Shown: positions 6,548 to 14,758, numbered from the stretch's first letter. The stretch is DNA of 16,258 nucleotides from Planctomycetota bacterium (GCA_026692885.1 JAPLNJ010000112.1:1-16258), one strand, 5' to 3'. A program made the numbers and translations. Notes: generated by a model from the sequence alone, not told the origin.

Positions 6548-8149
6548 ATGTTTCGACATCGGCCCGTTTGCCTCTGCCTCGTGTTCGTCGCTACGGTCTG
6601 TGGAGCCACGGCATTCGCCCGCACCTGGACCGACAGCACCGGCAAGCACAAGATCGAAGGGGAATTCGTCAAGCTGGCCGAGGGTCAGGTGGACATCCGC
6701 GGCGACAACGGCACGCTAATCCGCATTCCTTTGGAAAAACTGAGTGAGGAGAACCAGCAATACGTCCGCCAGGCAGCTAAACCAGCGATGGAGGAAACTC
6801 AGTTTGCAGTCCCTGCGGAAGACGAAAAGCCGGTCGCCAAGGCGCCAGCCTCCGGCGATCCCAAGGACACGCAGACGGTCGTCGCCGAAGGCGTCGGGAT
6901 CAGCAAGGAAGAGTCGCTCAAGGATGCCTTCCGCGCCGCCGTCCGACAGGTGGTCGGTGAAGTCGCCGATAGTGAGACGCTGGTCAAGAATGACGAGCTG
7001 GTGAAAGATCAGGTTCTCACCTACAGCGATGGATTCATCCCCAAACATGAAGAAGTCTCTATCAAGCGGGAAGGCGGCCTGTTCCGCACCACGATTGTTG
7101 CGCAGGTCGAGCGGCGGAGCGTGATTGCGAAACTTGAGTCGGCTCGCATCACTATGAGACGGGTTGACGGTAAGGGGATGTTCTCGTCGGTCGTGACGGA
7201 ACTGGATGCGGAGAAGAATGCTGCGAACCTTGTTGAAAAGGTCCTGGAAGGTTTTCCACTCAGTTGTCTCGAAGTACAGGTCGTTGGCGAGCCCCGAATT
7301 CTCAGTAAGGCGAATAATGATGCCACGATAGCGATCACGGTCGATTACCACGCGGACATCAAAGCCTTCGACACGTTCGCGGCCCGGCTGCATGACCTAT
7401 TGAAGCACGTTGCAAAGAAACACGGCAGCTTCTCGGTAGCTGCGTCGCGGGACAGATCTTCCGGCGTGCTTCTAATCGGAGAGGACGACAAGAAGCTCTC
7501 CATCTGGTCGCGACATATTCCCAGCCTGGACGAACTTGCCCAGCGGCGTGATTCCGCGGCGCTGGCAGTCAACATGCAGCGGACGAAGAAGGCCGATCGC
7601 ACCGAATGGAACTACTACCTGTTGGACAGCAGTACCAGGGCGGCATTTGCTTCGCGCGCTGCGTGCGTGTTCACGACCAAGCTCTCATTTCTGGATAAGA
7701 GTGGTGGGCTCATCGCAACGGAGAGTTTCCCCGCGTGCATACCGCGGACGGAACCCAATGACAAATCGTTGCGCAGTTATTCATCCTACCATGTGTCACT
7801 CATTTTCTCTGGGACAGAGTCCGGTGATTCGTCTTACGGCGCCTATGACGGGTTCTACTATGGTTACCCGGCAAAAGACAAGTTGGGCTTCTACCCAGAG
7901 TACTTCTCACTGCTTGCAGGCGGACGGAACCAAAGTGGTACAGGGAGAAACCGAGGGGAAGTTTTGTTCGTCATTGCACCGCTGTTCTTTGACAATTGTC
8001 CGCACACGCGCGGTGTTGATTATGTACCGTCGCTGTCGATTACTCGGACTGTGACGCTGCAGGTCGATGAACTGCGAGACATCCATACAGTACGTGCCGA
8101 GTTGCGGTTTGAGGGTATCTTGCCCAAGTTACAGCAAGAAACTGAATAA
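6548..8149 (+). CDS. Secreted SHD1 protein with FlgT-N-like module and unknown C-terminal domain
   Basis: 533 residues. ATG 6548 is preferred over GTG 6533 because GGGAG (6535-6539) then lies 8 bases upstream. Residues 1-24 are a signal peptide (FRHRPVCLCLVFVATVCGAT, cleavage after FA). Residues ~25-75 are SHD1 (RTWTDSTGKHKIEGEF ... IRIPLEKLSEENQQYV). A Lys/Ala/Pro linker follows, then a FlgT-N-like module (~109-195: VVAEGVGISKEESLKDAFRA, SETLVKNDELVKDQVLTYSD, GLFRTTIVAQVE). The C-terminal ~300 residues are not recognised. They include a Tyr/Gly-rich segment (~430-445) and are visibly richer in A/T than the N-terminal part. In eukaryotes SHD1 binds NPFxD peptides; in planctomycetes it is attached to exported proteins of unknown role. 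The gene is a paralogue of 8297-9550 and of the fragment at 1-406. Confidence 0.85.
   Translation: MFRHRPVCLCLVFVATVCGATAFARTWTDSTGKHKIEGEFVKLAEGQVDIRGDNGTLIRIPLEKLSEENQQYVRQAAKPAMEETQFAVPAEDEKPVAKAPASGDPKDTQTVVAEGVGISKEESLKDAFRAAVRQVVGEVADSETLVKNDELVKDQVLTYSDGFIPKHEEVSIKREGGLFRTTIVAQVERRSVIAKLESARITMRRVDGKGMFSSVVTELDAEKNAANLVEKVLEGFPLSCLEVQVVGEPRILSKANNDATIAITVDYHADIKAFDTFAARLHDLLKHVAKKHGSFSVAASRDRSSGVLLIGEDDKKLSIWSRHIPSLDELAQRRDSAALAVNMQRTKKADRTEWNYYLLDSSTRAAFASRAACVFTTKLSFLDKSGGLIATESFPACIPRTEPNDKSLRSYSSYHVSLIFSGTESGDSSYGAYDGFYYGYPAKDKLGFYPEYFSLLAGGRNQSGTGRNRGEVLFVIAPLFFDNCPHTRGVDYVPSLSITRTVTLQVDELRDIHTVRAELRFEGILPKLQQETE
6617..6700 (+). repeat. 84-bp SHD1-coding stretch nearly identical to 8366-8449
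   Basis: Aligned without gaps at an offset of 1749 bp, the two stretches differ at one position (6685 T, 8434 C, a synonymous Gly codon change). Identity falls off abruptly on both sides, although the proteins remain homologous. The partner copy lies in the next gene. Confidence 0.9.
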
Positions 8150-8296
8150 GCGGGATGCGTCTGGTTCCATTTTGCCAGATGAAAACGTTACCTATAGGCA
8201 AGACACCCCCCCGCGATCGATAAGCTCGTGACGAAGACTCATTACAGGTCATTGAGAATGCCTCTCGATGACTGACCGGATTTAGGAGGACCAATA

Positions 8297-9550
8297 ATGT
8301 ACCGATGGAACCCACTTGCCGCAACTGTCACGCTGGGCGTGATTCTGTGCGGCGGCCAGTCGCCGGCCCGCACCTGGACCGACAGCACCGGCAAGCACAA
8401 GATCGAAGGGGAATTCGTCAAGCTGGCCGAGGGCCAGGTGGACATCCGCCGCGACGACGGCAAATTGGTCCGTATCCCGCTGGAAAAACTCAGCCAGGCG
8501 GATCGAGAGTACGCGAGGAGACAGGCAGCAAGTGCGGACCTCAACCCGTTCCAGTCGCAGGACAGCAGTGACCAGCAAAAACCTGTGGCTAAGCCTTCGC
8601 AAACCGGTGCCGGGCGCCGTATTTTGGAGGGCCAGCAGCATCAGGATGCGGTAACGCTGCTGAAGCAGGCGTTTGATGATTTCCCAATTAAGTGCCTGGC
8701 GGTGACACCCGAAAAACCACGTATCGACGCAGCTGGAGCCGACGGCCGCACCAATGTCACCGTACCAGTAACTGTGACTGTCGATCCTGCTCGTTACCGG
8801 GCCTTCGACACGTCCGTCCGGAACATCCTGAACGCGATGACGGCTCGCAAGAGCTCGTACACATTCGACGTGTCGGATGGGTACAAAGGCGCCGAGTTCT
8901 CGATTGTGAAGAAAGACGACGGAATACCATTGTATGCGTTCCTCAACCAGACGACTGGCCTCAGCGAACTGCATTTCAAGAGCGACGCGAATCGACGCGA
9001 AGGTGTGTTTGGAGTTGGGCTGTACGACTTGGACAAGAGCAGCTCAAGAAAGGTCACGTGGACCGTATTTGAACCGGGGCCTGAGTGCTGCAATTTCTTT
9101 AAGGCGATGGTTACGGCACCCAAATCACTGGAAATGACAGTCACACTTCGCGATGCTGGCGGCAAATTCATTGAGGATCTTTCTTTTCCGACCGAGGTGA
9201 GCGACGGCAAGGTTGAGCCTCGGAAAGGGACCAATAACTCGCCGCCTGTGGTCTTAGAGGGGATCAGCCCACCAAAAGAAAGTCTCTACTATCGCGTGTC
9301 CACGTCCCTGTCGCTGCAAGGAGTGAACATGGCGGGCGACGGGTATAAGATGTCAAATGGGGTCAACAGCTTCCCAGAGTTCGTTCCGTTGTTTCCCATA
9401 GGCCCCCTCTTCTACTACAGGTTTTCCAGTACTAGTTACTATTGCCTATCTCCGGAGATTCGTTTTGCGGTCAAGTTCCAAGATCTCGAATTAGAGGCCG
9501 TAGGTCGAATCAGCCGCGTTGAATGCACGTTAAACCGCCCATCTCGTTAG
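8297..9550 (+). CDS. Secreted SHD1 protein, shorter paralogue lacking the FlgT-N-like module
   Basis: 417 residues. A full AGGAGGA (8284-8290) lies 6 bases before ATG 8297. Residues 1-24 are a signal peptide (WNPLAATVTLGVILCGGQSP, cleavage near ARA/RT). SHD1 follows at ~25-73 (RTWTDSTGKHKIEGEF ... VRIPLEKLSQADREYA). An NPF tripeptide sits at 83-85, in the linker straight after SHD1. The protein then goes directly to the region matching residues ~225 onward of the preceding gene: LLKQAFDDFPIKCLAV against KVLEGFPLSCLEV, and ARYRAFDTSVRNILNAM against IKAFDTFAARLHDLL. The C-termini also pair, IGPLFYYRFSSTSYY against IAPLFFDNCPHTRGVDY. The ~110-residue FlgT-N-like module is absent. The gene lies 147 bp after its paralogue and is probably a tandem duplicate that has since diverged strongly. 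Function is unknown; an envelope location is inferred. Confidence 0.85.
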   Translation: MYRWNPLAATVTLGVILCGGQSPARTWTDSTGKHKIEGEFVKLAEGQVDIRRDDGKLVRIPLEKLSQADREYARRQAASADLNPFQSQDSSDQQKPVAKPSQTGAGRRILEGQQHQDAVTLLKQAFDDFPIKCLAVTPEKPRIDAAGADGRTNVTVPVTVTVDPARYRAFDTSVRNILNAMTARKSSYTFDVSDGYKGAEFSIVKKDDGIPLYAFLNQTTGLSELHFKSDANRREGVFGVGLYDLDKSSSRKVTWTVFEPGPECCNFFKAMVTAPKSLEMTVTLRDAGGKFIEDLSFPTEVSDGKVEPRKGTNNSPPVVLEGISPPKESLYYRVSTSLSLQGVNMAGDGYKMSNGVNSFPEFVPLFPIGPLFYYRFSSTSYYCLSPEIRFAVKFQDLELEAVGRISRVECTLNRPSR

Positions 9551-9931
9551 ACTCATTCTGAGTGGGGGACCAAGCAGTCGGCGCATCTGGGGTGTTCAGT
9601 TTGTCTGATTTTGCCTTGAATTGGCGTTTTCCCGAATGCCTGATTCTGTGCCATTCTGGTTTGCTTCGCGGAGTGATTACGAAATCCAGGATGACCGAGT
9701 GGCTCCTGGGACGTGGCAGCAGAGTCCAATAAATCGGAATTTCCCCGCACGGCTGGCAGAGCCAGAACACGGATGAAGGGTTAAGATATTCACACGTCGT
9801 CCGACGATTCTTGTTCCAACAGGACCTTCAGAATTTCGCCAACGTCTGCGGGCTGGAAACCGGGAGCTTGCCGGGGCCTGCAGACAGGAATAGGATGGTC
9901 CGCTACGTTTCCTCGGCGATAGGGTGGTGGG
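9551..9931. other. 381-bp spacer without a convincing gene
   Basis: No strong promoter, hairpin or repeat was seen. On the - strand at ~9790-9905 a frame ends in GFQPADVGEILKVLLEQESS before a stop, which reads like a protein C-terminus but has no plausible start: the frame runs back into the 5' end of the gene at 9932. It may be a gene remnant or chance. Confidence 0.4.
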
Positions 9932-12277
9932 ATGCTGTTGAAGACTGAATCGTGGCGTGCGACCTGGATAGTGTTCCTCGCGTTCAGCGGGGGCGGCACG
10001 AGCGTTTTCGGGCAGGTCTTCCCTGCCCCGCAACGGAGCGAGCTGTCCCCAGATGTCCAATTGGAGGAGGCCGATCACGTCGCCCGCTCGCACCTGGAAC
10101 GCATCGACCGGTTCCTGCAGGACCGGCAATGGGATGAATCCGTTGAGGCCCTGCGCCGTTTGCTGGAGAATGACAGCGGCAAGCTGATGCGGATCGATCA
10201 GGCTCCGGCTAGCCGGAACGACACGGACTCGTTCGTGCGTTACGTTCCGCTTCGCACCTACTGCCAAATCAAGCTGGCCGGCCTGCACGCCTCCGCGCCA
10301 GAGGCCCTGAAGCTGTACCGTACCCGCGTCGACCCGTTGGTCGAACGTTGGTATCAGGAAGGCGTCAGTCCAGGGAATGAGGCCCAACTCCGCCGGATCG
10401 TCGATCGTTTCCTGGTCAGCCGCTTTGGCGATCAGGCCCTGTTCCGGCTCGGTGAGCTGGCGCTGGAGCGAGGGGACTTCAATCATGCTCGAGCGGCCTG
10501 GGAGCGGATCAACCCGCGAACCAGAATTTCTGGTCTGAAGATCTCATCGGCGGGCGTGCCCGCGGATCAGCCGGTGGGTTTGGCGCTGGATGGCCGCGAT
10601 TTGGCTGCCCTGTGGGACGAGCTAGGACCGCTGTGGAACGACGCCAAGCCCTCGTCGAATTGGCTGGTCTATCCGGATTCTGACCTTGAGTTTGCCGCCG
10701 TGCTGGCCCGACTGACGTTGGTCTCGGTCCTGGAAGGATCCCCTTCGCGTGCCAAGGCCGAATTGCAGTTGCTCCGCCGCTTGGCCCCGGACGCCGAGGG
10801 GGTAATCGGAGGTCGCCGCGGCAAATTCACCGAGTTGTTGGGCAGCCTGCTACAGCAAAGCAATTCCTGGTCGGCTGCTGCGGTGCCGCCAGACTGGAGA
10901 ACTTTGGGTGGTTCGGCCACACGTACGAAGGTGGCCAGCACAGGCGTAGACATTGCGTTGCAACCGTTGTGGAGGGTGGCCTTGCCAAGCCTAAACACGG
11001 ATGACCGGCTGCTGGGTGGGATCGCGCGCCCCGCCGAAGCCCGGGACACACTGTTGAGTTACCATCCGATCGTCGTGCGGAGTTCCGTCCTGCTAAACAC
11101 GGGCGAGAGTCTGGAAGATGTGCACGCCTTCGACCTGCACAGTGGCCAGCGATTGTGGCCCGGAGAGGTCGCTCCTGCGGCGAACGACGTGGCTCCGCCT
11201 GCTGTGCCGGGTCTGGTGTTGCCAGAACCAGTCGGCCAGTTCGGGGTGCCGCGTTACACGATGACAGCGTGGCAAAACCGACTGTTCGTGAAGCTCGGCC
11301 CGCAGGCTACCGCGTTTCCCTTGGACGACCGTCCCCGCCCCTGGCAACCTGGCTACTTGGCCGCCGTGGATTTAGACGCGCAAAAGAAACGTTTATTCGA
11401 GATTCACTTCGAGGACGAACCGTGGGGTCTTGGTTGGACGTGTGACGGCCCGCCGATTACGGACGACGCGAATCTGTACGTCGCGCTCCGGCGCCGAGAT
11501 AATCTGCGAGCGCAGGCCCACGTGGCCTGTTTCGACATGAAACGCGGCAAACTGCGGTGGCGCCGCTCCGTCGCAGCTGCGGAGACACCTGGCCAGGGAC
11601 GTCTGGTCGAGTACACGCATAGTCTGTTGACACTGTCGGAGGGCACGCTGTTCTTCAACACGAACCTGGGCGCCGTGGCCGCGTTGCGCGCCGAGGACGG
11701 CGAGATCGAATGGATTCTGACGTACCCCCGCGCTCCCTGGGACGATGGCGATCCCGACCGCTCGCGCCGGCATTGGTATCGCGACTTGAATCCCTGTTTG
11801 GTCCACAAGGGCTTGATCATCGTCGCCCCGACTGACTGCGACCGGCTGTTTGCGTTGGATGCGGCGACCGGCCTGGTAGTGTGGAGCACGCCGCCTCAAC
11901 AGGCGGTAGACGTGGTCCACCTGCTGGGCGTTGGGAGCGAGCGTCTGATCGCCAGTGGCGACCGCATCTATTGGATCGATATTCGGGATGGGCAGATCGC
12001 CACCAGTTTTCCTGCGCGGGTTGAAGATGGGTTGCGTGGCTACGGTCGGGGACTGCTCGCAGGCAGCAGCGTGTACTGGCCCACACGGGACAAGATCTAC
12101 GTCTTCGCTCAGGACGGCAGTCGCCAAGTCCGGCAGCCGATCGACTTGGCGCCGCTGGGTCTGACGGGCGGCAATTTGGTGCTGGCTGAAGACGTGCTGT
12201 TGATCGCGACTGCCAATGAATTGGTGGCGCTTAGTCCGTTCGGACGGCAAGTGACCCAGGCGGCCCCAGCCCGCTGA
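9932..12277 (+). CDS. Secreted PQQ-like beta-propeller protein with helical N-terminal domain
   Basis: 781 residues. ATG 9932 follows a G-rich GGGTGGTGGG; residues ~8-27 form a signal peptide (SWRATWIVFLAFSGG, cleavage near FGQ). Residues ~45-200 are TPR-like helices (LERIDRFLQDRQWDESVEAL; FRLGELALERGDFNHARAAW). From ~330 to the end run PQQ-propeller blades, each a strand with an Asp-x-x-x-Gly turn and a Trp: VHAFDLHSGQRLW (~395), VACFDMKRGKLRWRR (~530), VAALRAEDGEIEW (~580), LFALDAATGLVVWSTPP (~640), IYWIDIRDGQI (~680) and KIYVFAQDGS (~720). Such planctomycete proteins are usually exported propellers rather than PQQ enzymes; no dehydrogenase catalytic residues are recognised. A periplasmic scaffold or sensor role is inferred. 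The gene is flanked by spacers of ~380 and ~540 bp, so it is probably monocistronic. Confidence 0.9.
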   Translation: MLLKTESWRATWIVFLAFSGGGTSVFGQVFPAPQRSELSPDVQLEEADHVARSHLERIDRFLQDRQWDESVEALRRLLENDSGKLMRIDQAPASRNDTDSFVRYVPLRTYCQIKLAGLHASAPEALKLYRTRVDPLVERWYQEGVSPGNEAQLRRIVDRFLVSRFGDQALFRLGELALERGDFNHARAAWERINPRTRISGLKISSAGVPADQPVGLALDGRDLAALWDELGPLWNDAKPSSNWLVYPDSDLEFAAVLARLTLVSVLEGSPSRAKAELQLLRRLAPDAEGVIGGRRGKFTELLGSLLQQSNSWSAAAVPPDWRTLGGSATRTKVASTGVDIALQPLWRVALPSLNTDDRLLGGIARPAEARDTLLSYHPIVVRSSVLLNTGESLEDVHAFDLHSGQRLWPGEVAPAANDVAPPAVPGLVLPEPVGQFGVPRYTMTAWQNRLFVKLGPQATAFPLDDRPRPWQPGYLAAVDLDAQKKRLFEIHFEDEPWGLGWTCDGPPITDDANLYVALRRRDNLRAQAHVACFDMKRGKLRWRRSVAAAETPGQGRLVEYTHSLLTLSEGTLFFNTNLGAVAALRAEDGEIEWILTYPRAPWDDGDPDRSRRHWYRDLNPCLVHKGLIIVAPTDCDRLFALDAATGLVVWSTPPQQAVDVVHLLGVGSERLIASGDRIYWIDIRDGQIATSFPARVEDGLRGYGRGLLAGSSVYWPTRDKIYVFAQDGSRQVRQPIDLAPLGLTGGNLVLAEDVLLIATANELVALSPFGRQVTQAAPAR

Positions 12278-12287
12278 AGGGCGTAGT

Positions 12288-12305
12288 TCAGGCTTTCCAG
12301 CCTGA
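12288..12305 (+). terminator. TCAGGCT-TTCC-AGCCTGA hairpin after the PQQ-propeller gene
   Basis: A perfect 7-bp stem with a 4-base loop begins 11 bp after the stop codon. No T-run follows. It may terminate the upstream gene or be one more dispersed palindrome. Confidence 0.45.
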
Positions 12306-12361
12306 CGCAAACCCCCGTGCGGCTACACGAATGGAGTTCGGCCAAGCTGCTTGCACAAGGT

Positions 12362-12382
12362 GTAGGGTGGGCTGAGCCCACC
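12362..12382 (+). repeat. Short GTAGGGTGGG palindrome (third member of the family)
   Basis: GTAGGGTGGG (12362-12371) begins a 7-bp hairpin, GGTGGGC-TGA-GCCCACC (12366-12382). The same start is found at 2743 and 6252, where it forms the arms of longer elements. Confidence 0.6.
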
Positions 12383-12387
12383 AGACG

Positions 12388-12427
12388 GGCCTTGATCGTA
12401 ACGTTGCGCATGGCCTTGATCGTAACG
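12388..12427 (+). repeat. Direct repeat of GGCCTTGATCGTAACG, period 24 bp
   Basis: Identical 16-bp copies lie at 12388-12403 and 12412-12427. A diverged inverted version (GTTACGATGCGTAAC, then GATCAAGGC) occurs at ~12718-12745, on the far side of the central palindrome. Confidence 0.65.
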
Positions 12428-12467
12428 GTGTGAAATGCAGTCACGGCTAGCTGCTTCTGTTCGAGAA

Positions 12468-12656
12468 GCTCCCGACGTGAGTCGGTGGGAGTGCTCCTGC
12501 CCGTCGCCTAACCCCGGGTGGTATCCCTGACTGCCGACTCGCCGCCCGCTGACCGCCGCCGGAGGCGGCGGTCAGCGGGCGGCGAGTCGGGGTGACGGTA
12601 TCGCCCCGTGGCATAGGCTTCTGGTGGGACTGCTCTCACCGACTCACGTCGGGAGC
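12468..12656. repeat. 189-bp concentric palindrome with perfect 27-bp GC-rich central stem
   Basis: The central stem 12534-12560 pairs perfectly with 12564-12590 around the loop GGA. Outer arms 12468-12487 and 12637-12656 are a perfect 20-bp inverted repeat (GCTCCCGACGTGAGTCGGTG). Both pairs share the same centre at 12562. The 46 bp between them on each side still match at about half the positions. A weaker third layer (12388-12430 against ~12716-12748) is centred within a few bases. No protein frame is supported across it. It could be a MITE/REP-type element, a strong transcription barrier or a cruciform. Confidence 0.8.
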
Positions 12657-12766
12657 ATCCAATCCCAAGTTGAACGTTGGTCGACTTTGTAGCCATTGGC
12701 CGCTAGCGTTTCGCAGCGTTACGATGCGTAACCTTATGATCAAGGCTTTCAGTAGCCTCCTCCGGC

Positions 12767-12796
12767 TTGCGGTTAAACGAACCTGCCGGGTACAAC
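12767..12796 (+). promoter_or_regulatory. Possible sigma70-type promoter for the MoxR/DUF58 pair
   Basis: TTGCGG (12767-12772) and TACAAC (12791-12796) are separated by 18 bp, each matching 4 of 6 consensus bases. The start would fall close to the ribosome binding site AGGA (12807-12810), leaving a very short leader. This is a weak by-eye match in a phylum whose promoters are poorly defined. Confidence 0.25.
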
Positions 12797-12818
12797 AGAG
12801 GGAAACAGGAACCCGCGC

Positions 12819-13889
12819 ATGCTGCAAGACAACGACATCCAGGCGGTCGAGCGACTGCACGAAGCATATCGCCAGATTACGCACGAATTGAGCAAGGCCA
12901 TCGTCGGCCAGCAGCAGGTGATTGAAGAACTGCTGATCGCCCTATTTGCCCGCGGGCACTGCCTGCTAGTCGGCGTGCCAGGACTGGCCAAGACGCTGAT
13001 GATTCGCAGTCTGGCCGACGCACTGCAACTGGCGTTCAATCGCATCCAGTTCACGCCGGACCTGATGCCCTCGGATATCACCGGCACCGAAGTCATCCAG
13101 GAGGACCGGTCGACCGGTTATCGCGAGTTTCGATTTCTGCGTGGTCCGGTGTTTGCCAACATCGTCTTGGCCGACGAGATCAACCGAACGCCGCCGAAAA
13201 CCCAGGCCGCCTTGCTGGAAGCCATGCAGGAGCAGCAGGTCACGATCGGCGGCAAGCGGCATCAACTGCCGGTGCCGTTCTTCGTGCTCGCCACGCAGAA
13301 CCCTATCGAGCAGGAAGGGACCTATCCGCTGCCGGAAGCCCAGTTGGACCGTTTCATGTTCAGCGTCTTTGTGGACTATCCGGATGAAGAAGAGGAACTG
13401 CAGATCGTCCAACGGACCACGGCTGATCTGGAAGTCAAGATCACGGCCACCTTGGACGCCGAACGGATCACGGAGTTGACTCGGATTGTCCGCAAAGTCC
13501 CCATCGCCGACCACGTGGCCCGCTATGCGCTGCAGCTGGCCCGGTCGACCCGCCGCCAGCAGCCGGAAGCCCCGGACTTCATTAGGGAGTATGTGATGTG
13601 GGGCGCCGGACCGCGGGCCAGCCAGTACCTGGTGCTCGGCGCCAAGGCCCGCGCGGTGCTCCAAGGCCGCTACTATGTCAGCCAGGAAGACATTCGAGCC
13701 GTGGCGTTGCCGGTCCTGCGGCACCGCATTAAGACTAACTTTAGCGCGGATGCAGAAGGCGTCTCCGCCGATGACCTGATCCGCCGTGTGATCGAATTCG
13801 TCCCTTCCATTACCGAGGAGTCCGGCGAACGTGGTACCCGACGCCCAGCAGTCGTCCCCGACGTCTTTAGACCCGCGGACGCTGGCTAA
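12819..13889 (+). CDS. MoxR-family AAA+ ATPase
   Basis: 356 residues, usual length for MoxR proteins. ATG 12819 has AGGA (12807-12810) 8 bases upstream. The N-terminus has the family helix [20 protein letters not shown]. Walker A is GVPGLAKT (52-59), and Walker B is IVLADEIN (115-122) followed by the MoxR signature [20 protein letters not shown]. Sensor 1 lies in [20 protein letters not shown] (158-177), with the arginine-containing DRFMF next. The C-terminal AAA lid domain includes [20 protein letters not shown]. MoxR ATPases act as chaperones that assemble or activate protein complexes, often together with VWA-domain proteins. The next gene (DUF58) starts inside this one (59-base overlap), so the two are co-translated and probably act together. 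All catalytic motifs look intact. Confidence 0.97.
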   Translation: MLQDNDIQAVERLHEAYRQITHELSKAIVGQQQVIEELLIALFARGHCLLVGVPGLAKTLMIRSLADALQLAFNRIQFTPDLMPSDITGTEVIQEDRSTGYREFRFLRGPVFANIVLADEINRTPPKTQAALLEAMQEQQVTIGGKRHQLPVPFFVLATQNPIEQEGTYPLPEAQLDRFMFSVFVDYPDEEEELQIVQRTTADLEVKITATLDAERITELTRIVRKVPIADHVARYALQLARSTRRQQPEAPDFIREYVMWGAGPRASQYLVLGAKARAVLQGRYYVSQEDIRAVALPVLRHRIKTNFSADAEGVSADDLIRRVIEFVPSITEESGERGTRRPAVVPDVFRPADAG

Positions 13890-14748
13890 ATTGAAAAGCC
13901 TGCAGTTGCGTGCCAGGCACATCGTGGAAGGCTATGTGTCCGGTCTGCATCGCAGTCCCTACCACGGTTTCTCGATCGAGTTTGCCGAGCACCGCGAGTA
14001 CGTGCCGGGCGACGATCTGCGTTACGTGGACTGGAAGGTCTTCGGACGCACGGATAAGTTCTATCTGAAGCAGTACGAAGACGAGACGAACCTGATCTGT
14101 TACCTGGTGCTGGACGTCAGCGAGAGCATGCGGTACCAGGGTCCGGAGTCACCCCTGTCAAAGTTCGAATACGCCCAGTGTCTGGCGGCGTCCTTGGGCT
14201 GGCTGGTTCTACAACAGCAGGACGCGGTCGGCCTCGTGACGTTTGATCAGCAGATCCGGGCGAACCTGAGTCCCAGCAGTGCGGCCACACATTTGCAGCC
14301 CTTACTGCAGGTCCTGGAGGCCGCGCCGCTGGAGGCCAAGACGGACAGCGGCCCAATTTTCCACGAGTTGGCCGAGCGTTTCCGCAAGCGTGGGGTGGTG
14401 GTGATCCTGAGCGATTTCTTCGACAACGTAGCCTCGCTGATGGCCGGACTAAAGCACTTCCGGCACCGCCGGCACGACGTGGTCTTGTTTCACGTCCTGG
14501 ATCCCGCCGAATTGGATTTTCCGTTCCACAATCCGACGCGATTCAAGGGTCTGGAGCAGTATCCCGAAGTAATCGCCGATCCGCGTTCGCTGCGGAAAGC
14601 CTACCTGCGCGAATTCGGCAACTTCCAGCGCGACTTGCAAAAGGGCTGTCGGGGCCACGGTCTGGACTACCGCCTGATGCGTACCGACCAACCGTTGGAC
14701 GTAGCCCTCTCCAGCTACCTCACCTCGCGCATGGCCAAGGTGAAGTGA
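13831..14748 (+). CDS. DUF58 / VWA-like domain protein, partner of MoxR
   Basis: 305 residues from GTG 13831, with GAGGAG (13815-13820) 10 bases upstream; the start overlaps the end of the MoxR gene. The DUF58 signature is clear: [20 protein letters not shown] (~53-72) followed by [15 protein letters not shown]-type metal site motif DVSES is at 95-99, and strands [10 protein letters not shown] and [11 protein letters not shown] fit a VWA Rossmann-like fold. No transmembrane segment is evident, so it is probably cytoplasmic, unlike some longer DUF58 proteins with N-terminal membrane helices. MoxR-DUF58 pairs are widespread and are often followed by VWA or membrane (Bat-type) genes. Here the operon ends at once with a hairpin terminator. 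Partner substrates are unknown. Confidence 0.95.
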   Translation: MVPDAQQSSPTSLDPRTLAKLKSLQLRARHIVEGYVSGLHRSPYHGFSIEFAEHREYVPGDDLRYVDWKVFGRTDKFYLKQYEDETNLICYLVLDVSESMRYQGPESPLSKFEYAQCLAASLGWLVLQQQDAVGLVTFDQQIRANLSPSSAATHLQPLLQVLEAAPLEAKTDSGPIFHELAERFRKRGVVVILSDFFDNVASLMAGLKHFRHRRHDVVLFHVLDPAELDFPFHNPTRFKGLEQYPEVIADPRSLRKAYLREFGNFQRDLQKGCRGHGLDYRLMRTDQPLDVALSSYLTSRMAKVK

Positions 14749-14758
14749 GATTTGGAGT

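Noticed and set aside
9932..12277. PQQ-dependent alcohol dehydrogenase
   Set aside because: Propeller blades are present, but no quinoprotein catalytic residues or disulfide motif were recognised, and the N-terminal domain is TPR-like.
12592..12891. + strand frame of 99 codons upstream of MoxR
   Set aside because: It crosses the palindrome arm and overlaps the MoxR start in another frame; there is no ribosome binding site or motif.
12966..13922. - strand open frame of 318 codons
   Set aside because: It is antisense to the MoxR gene and shows no domain.
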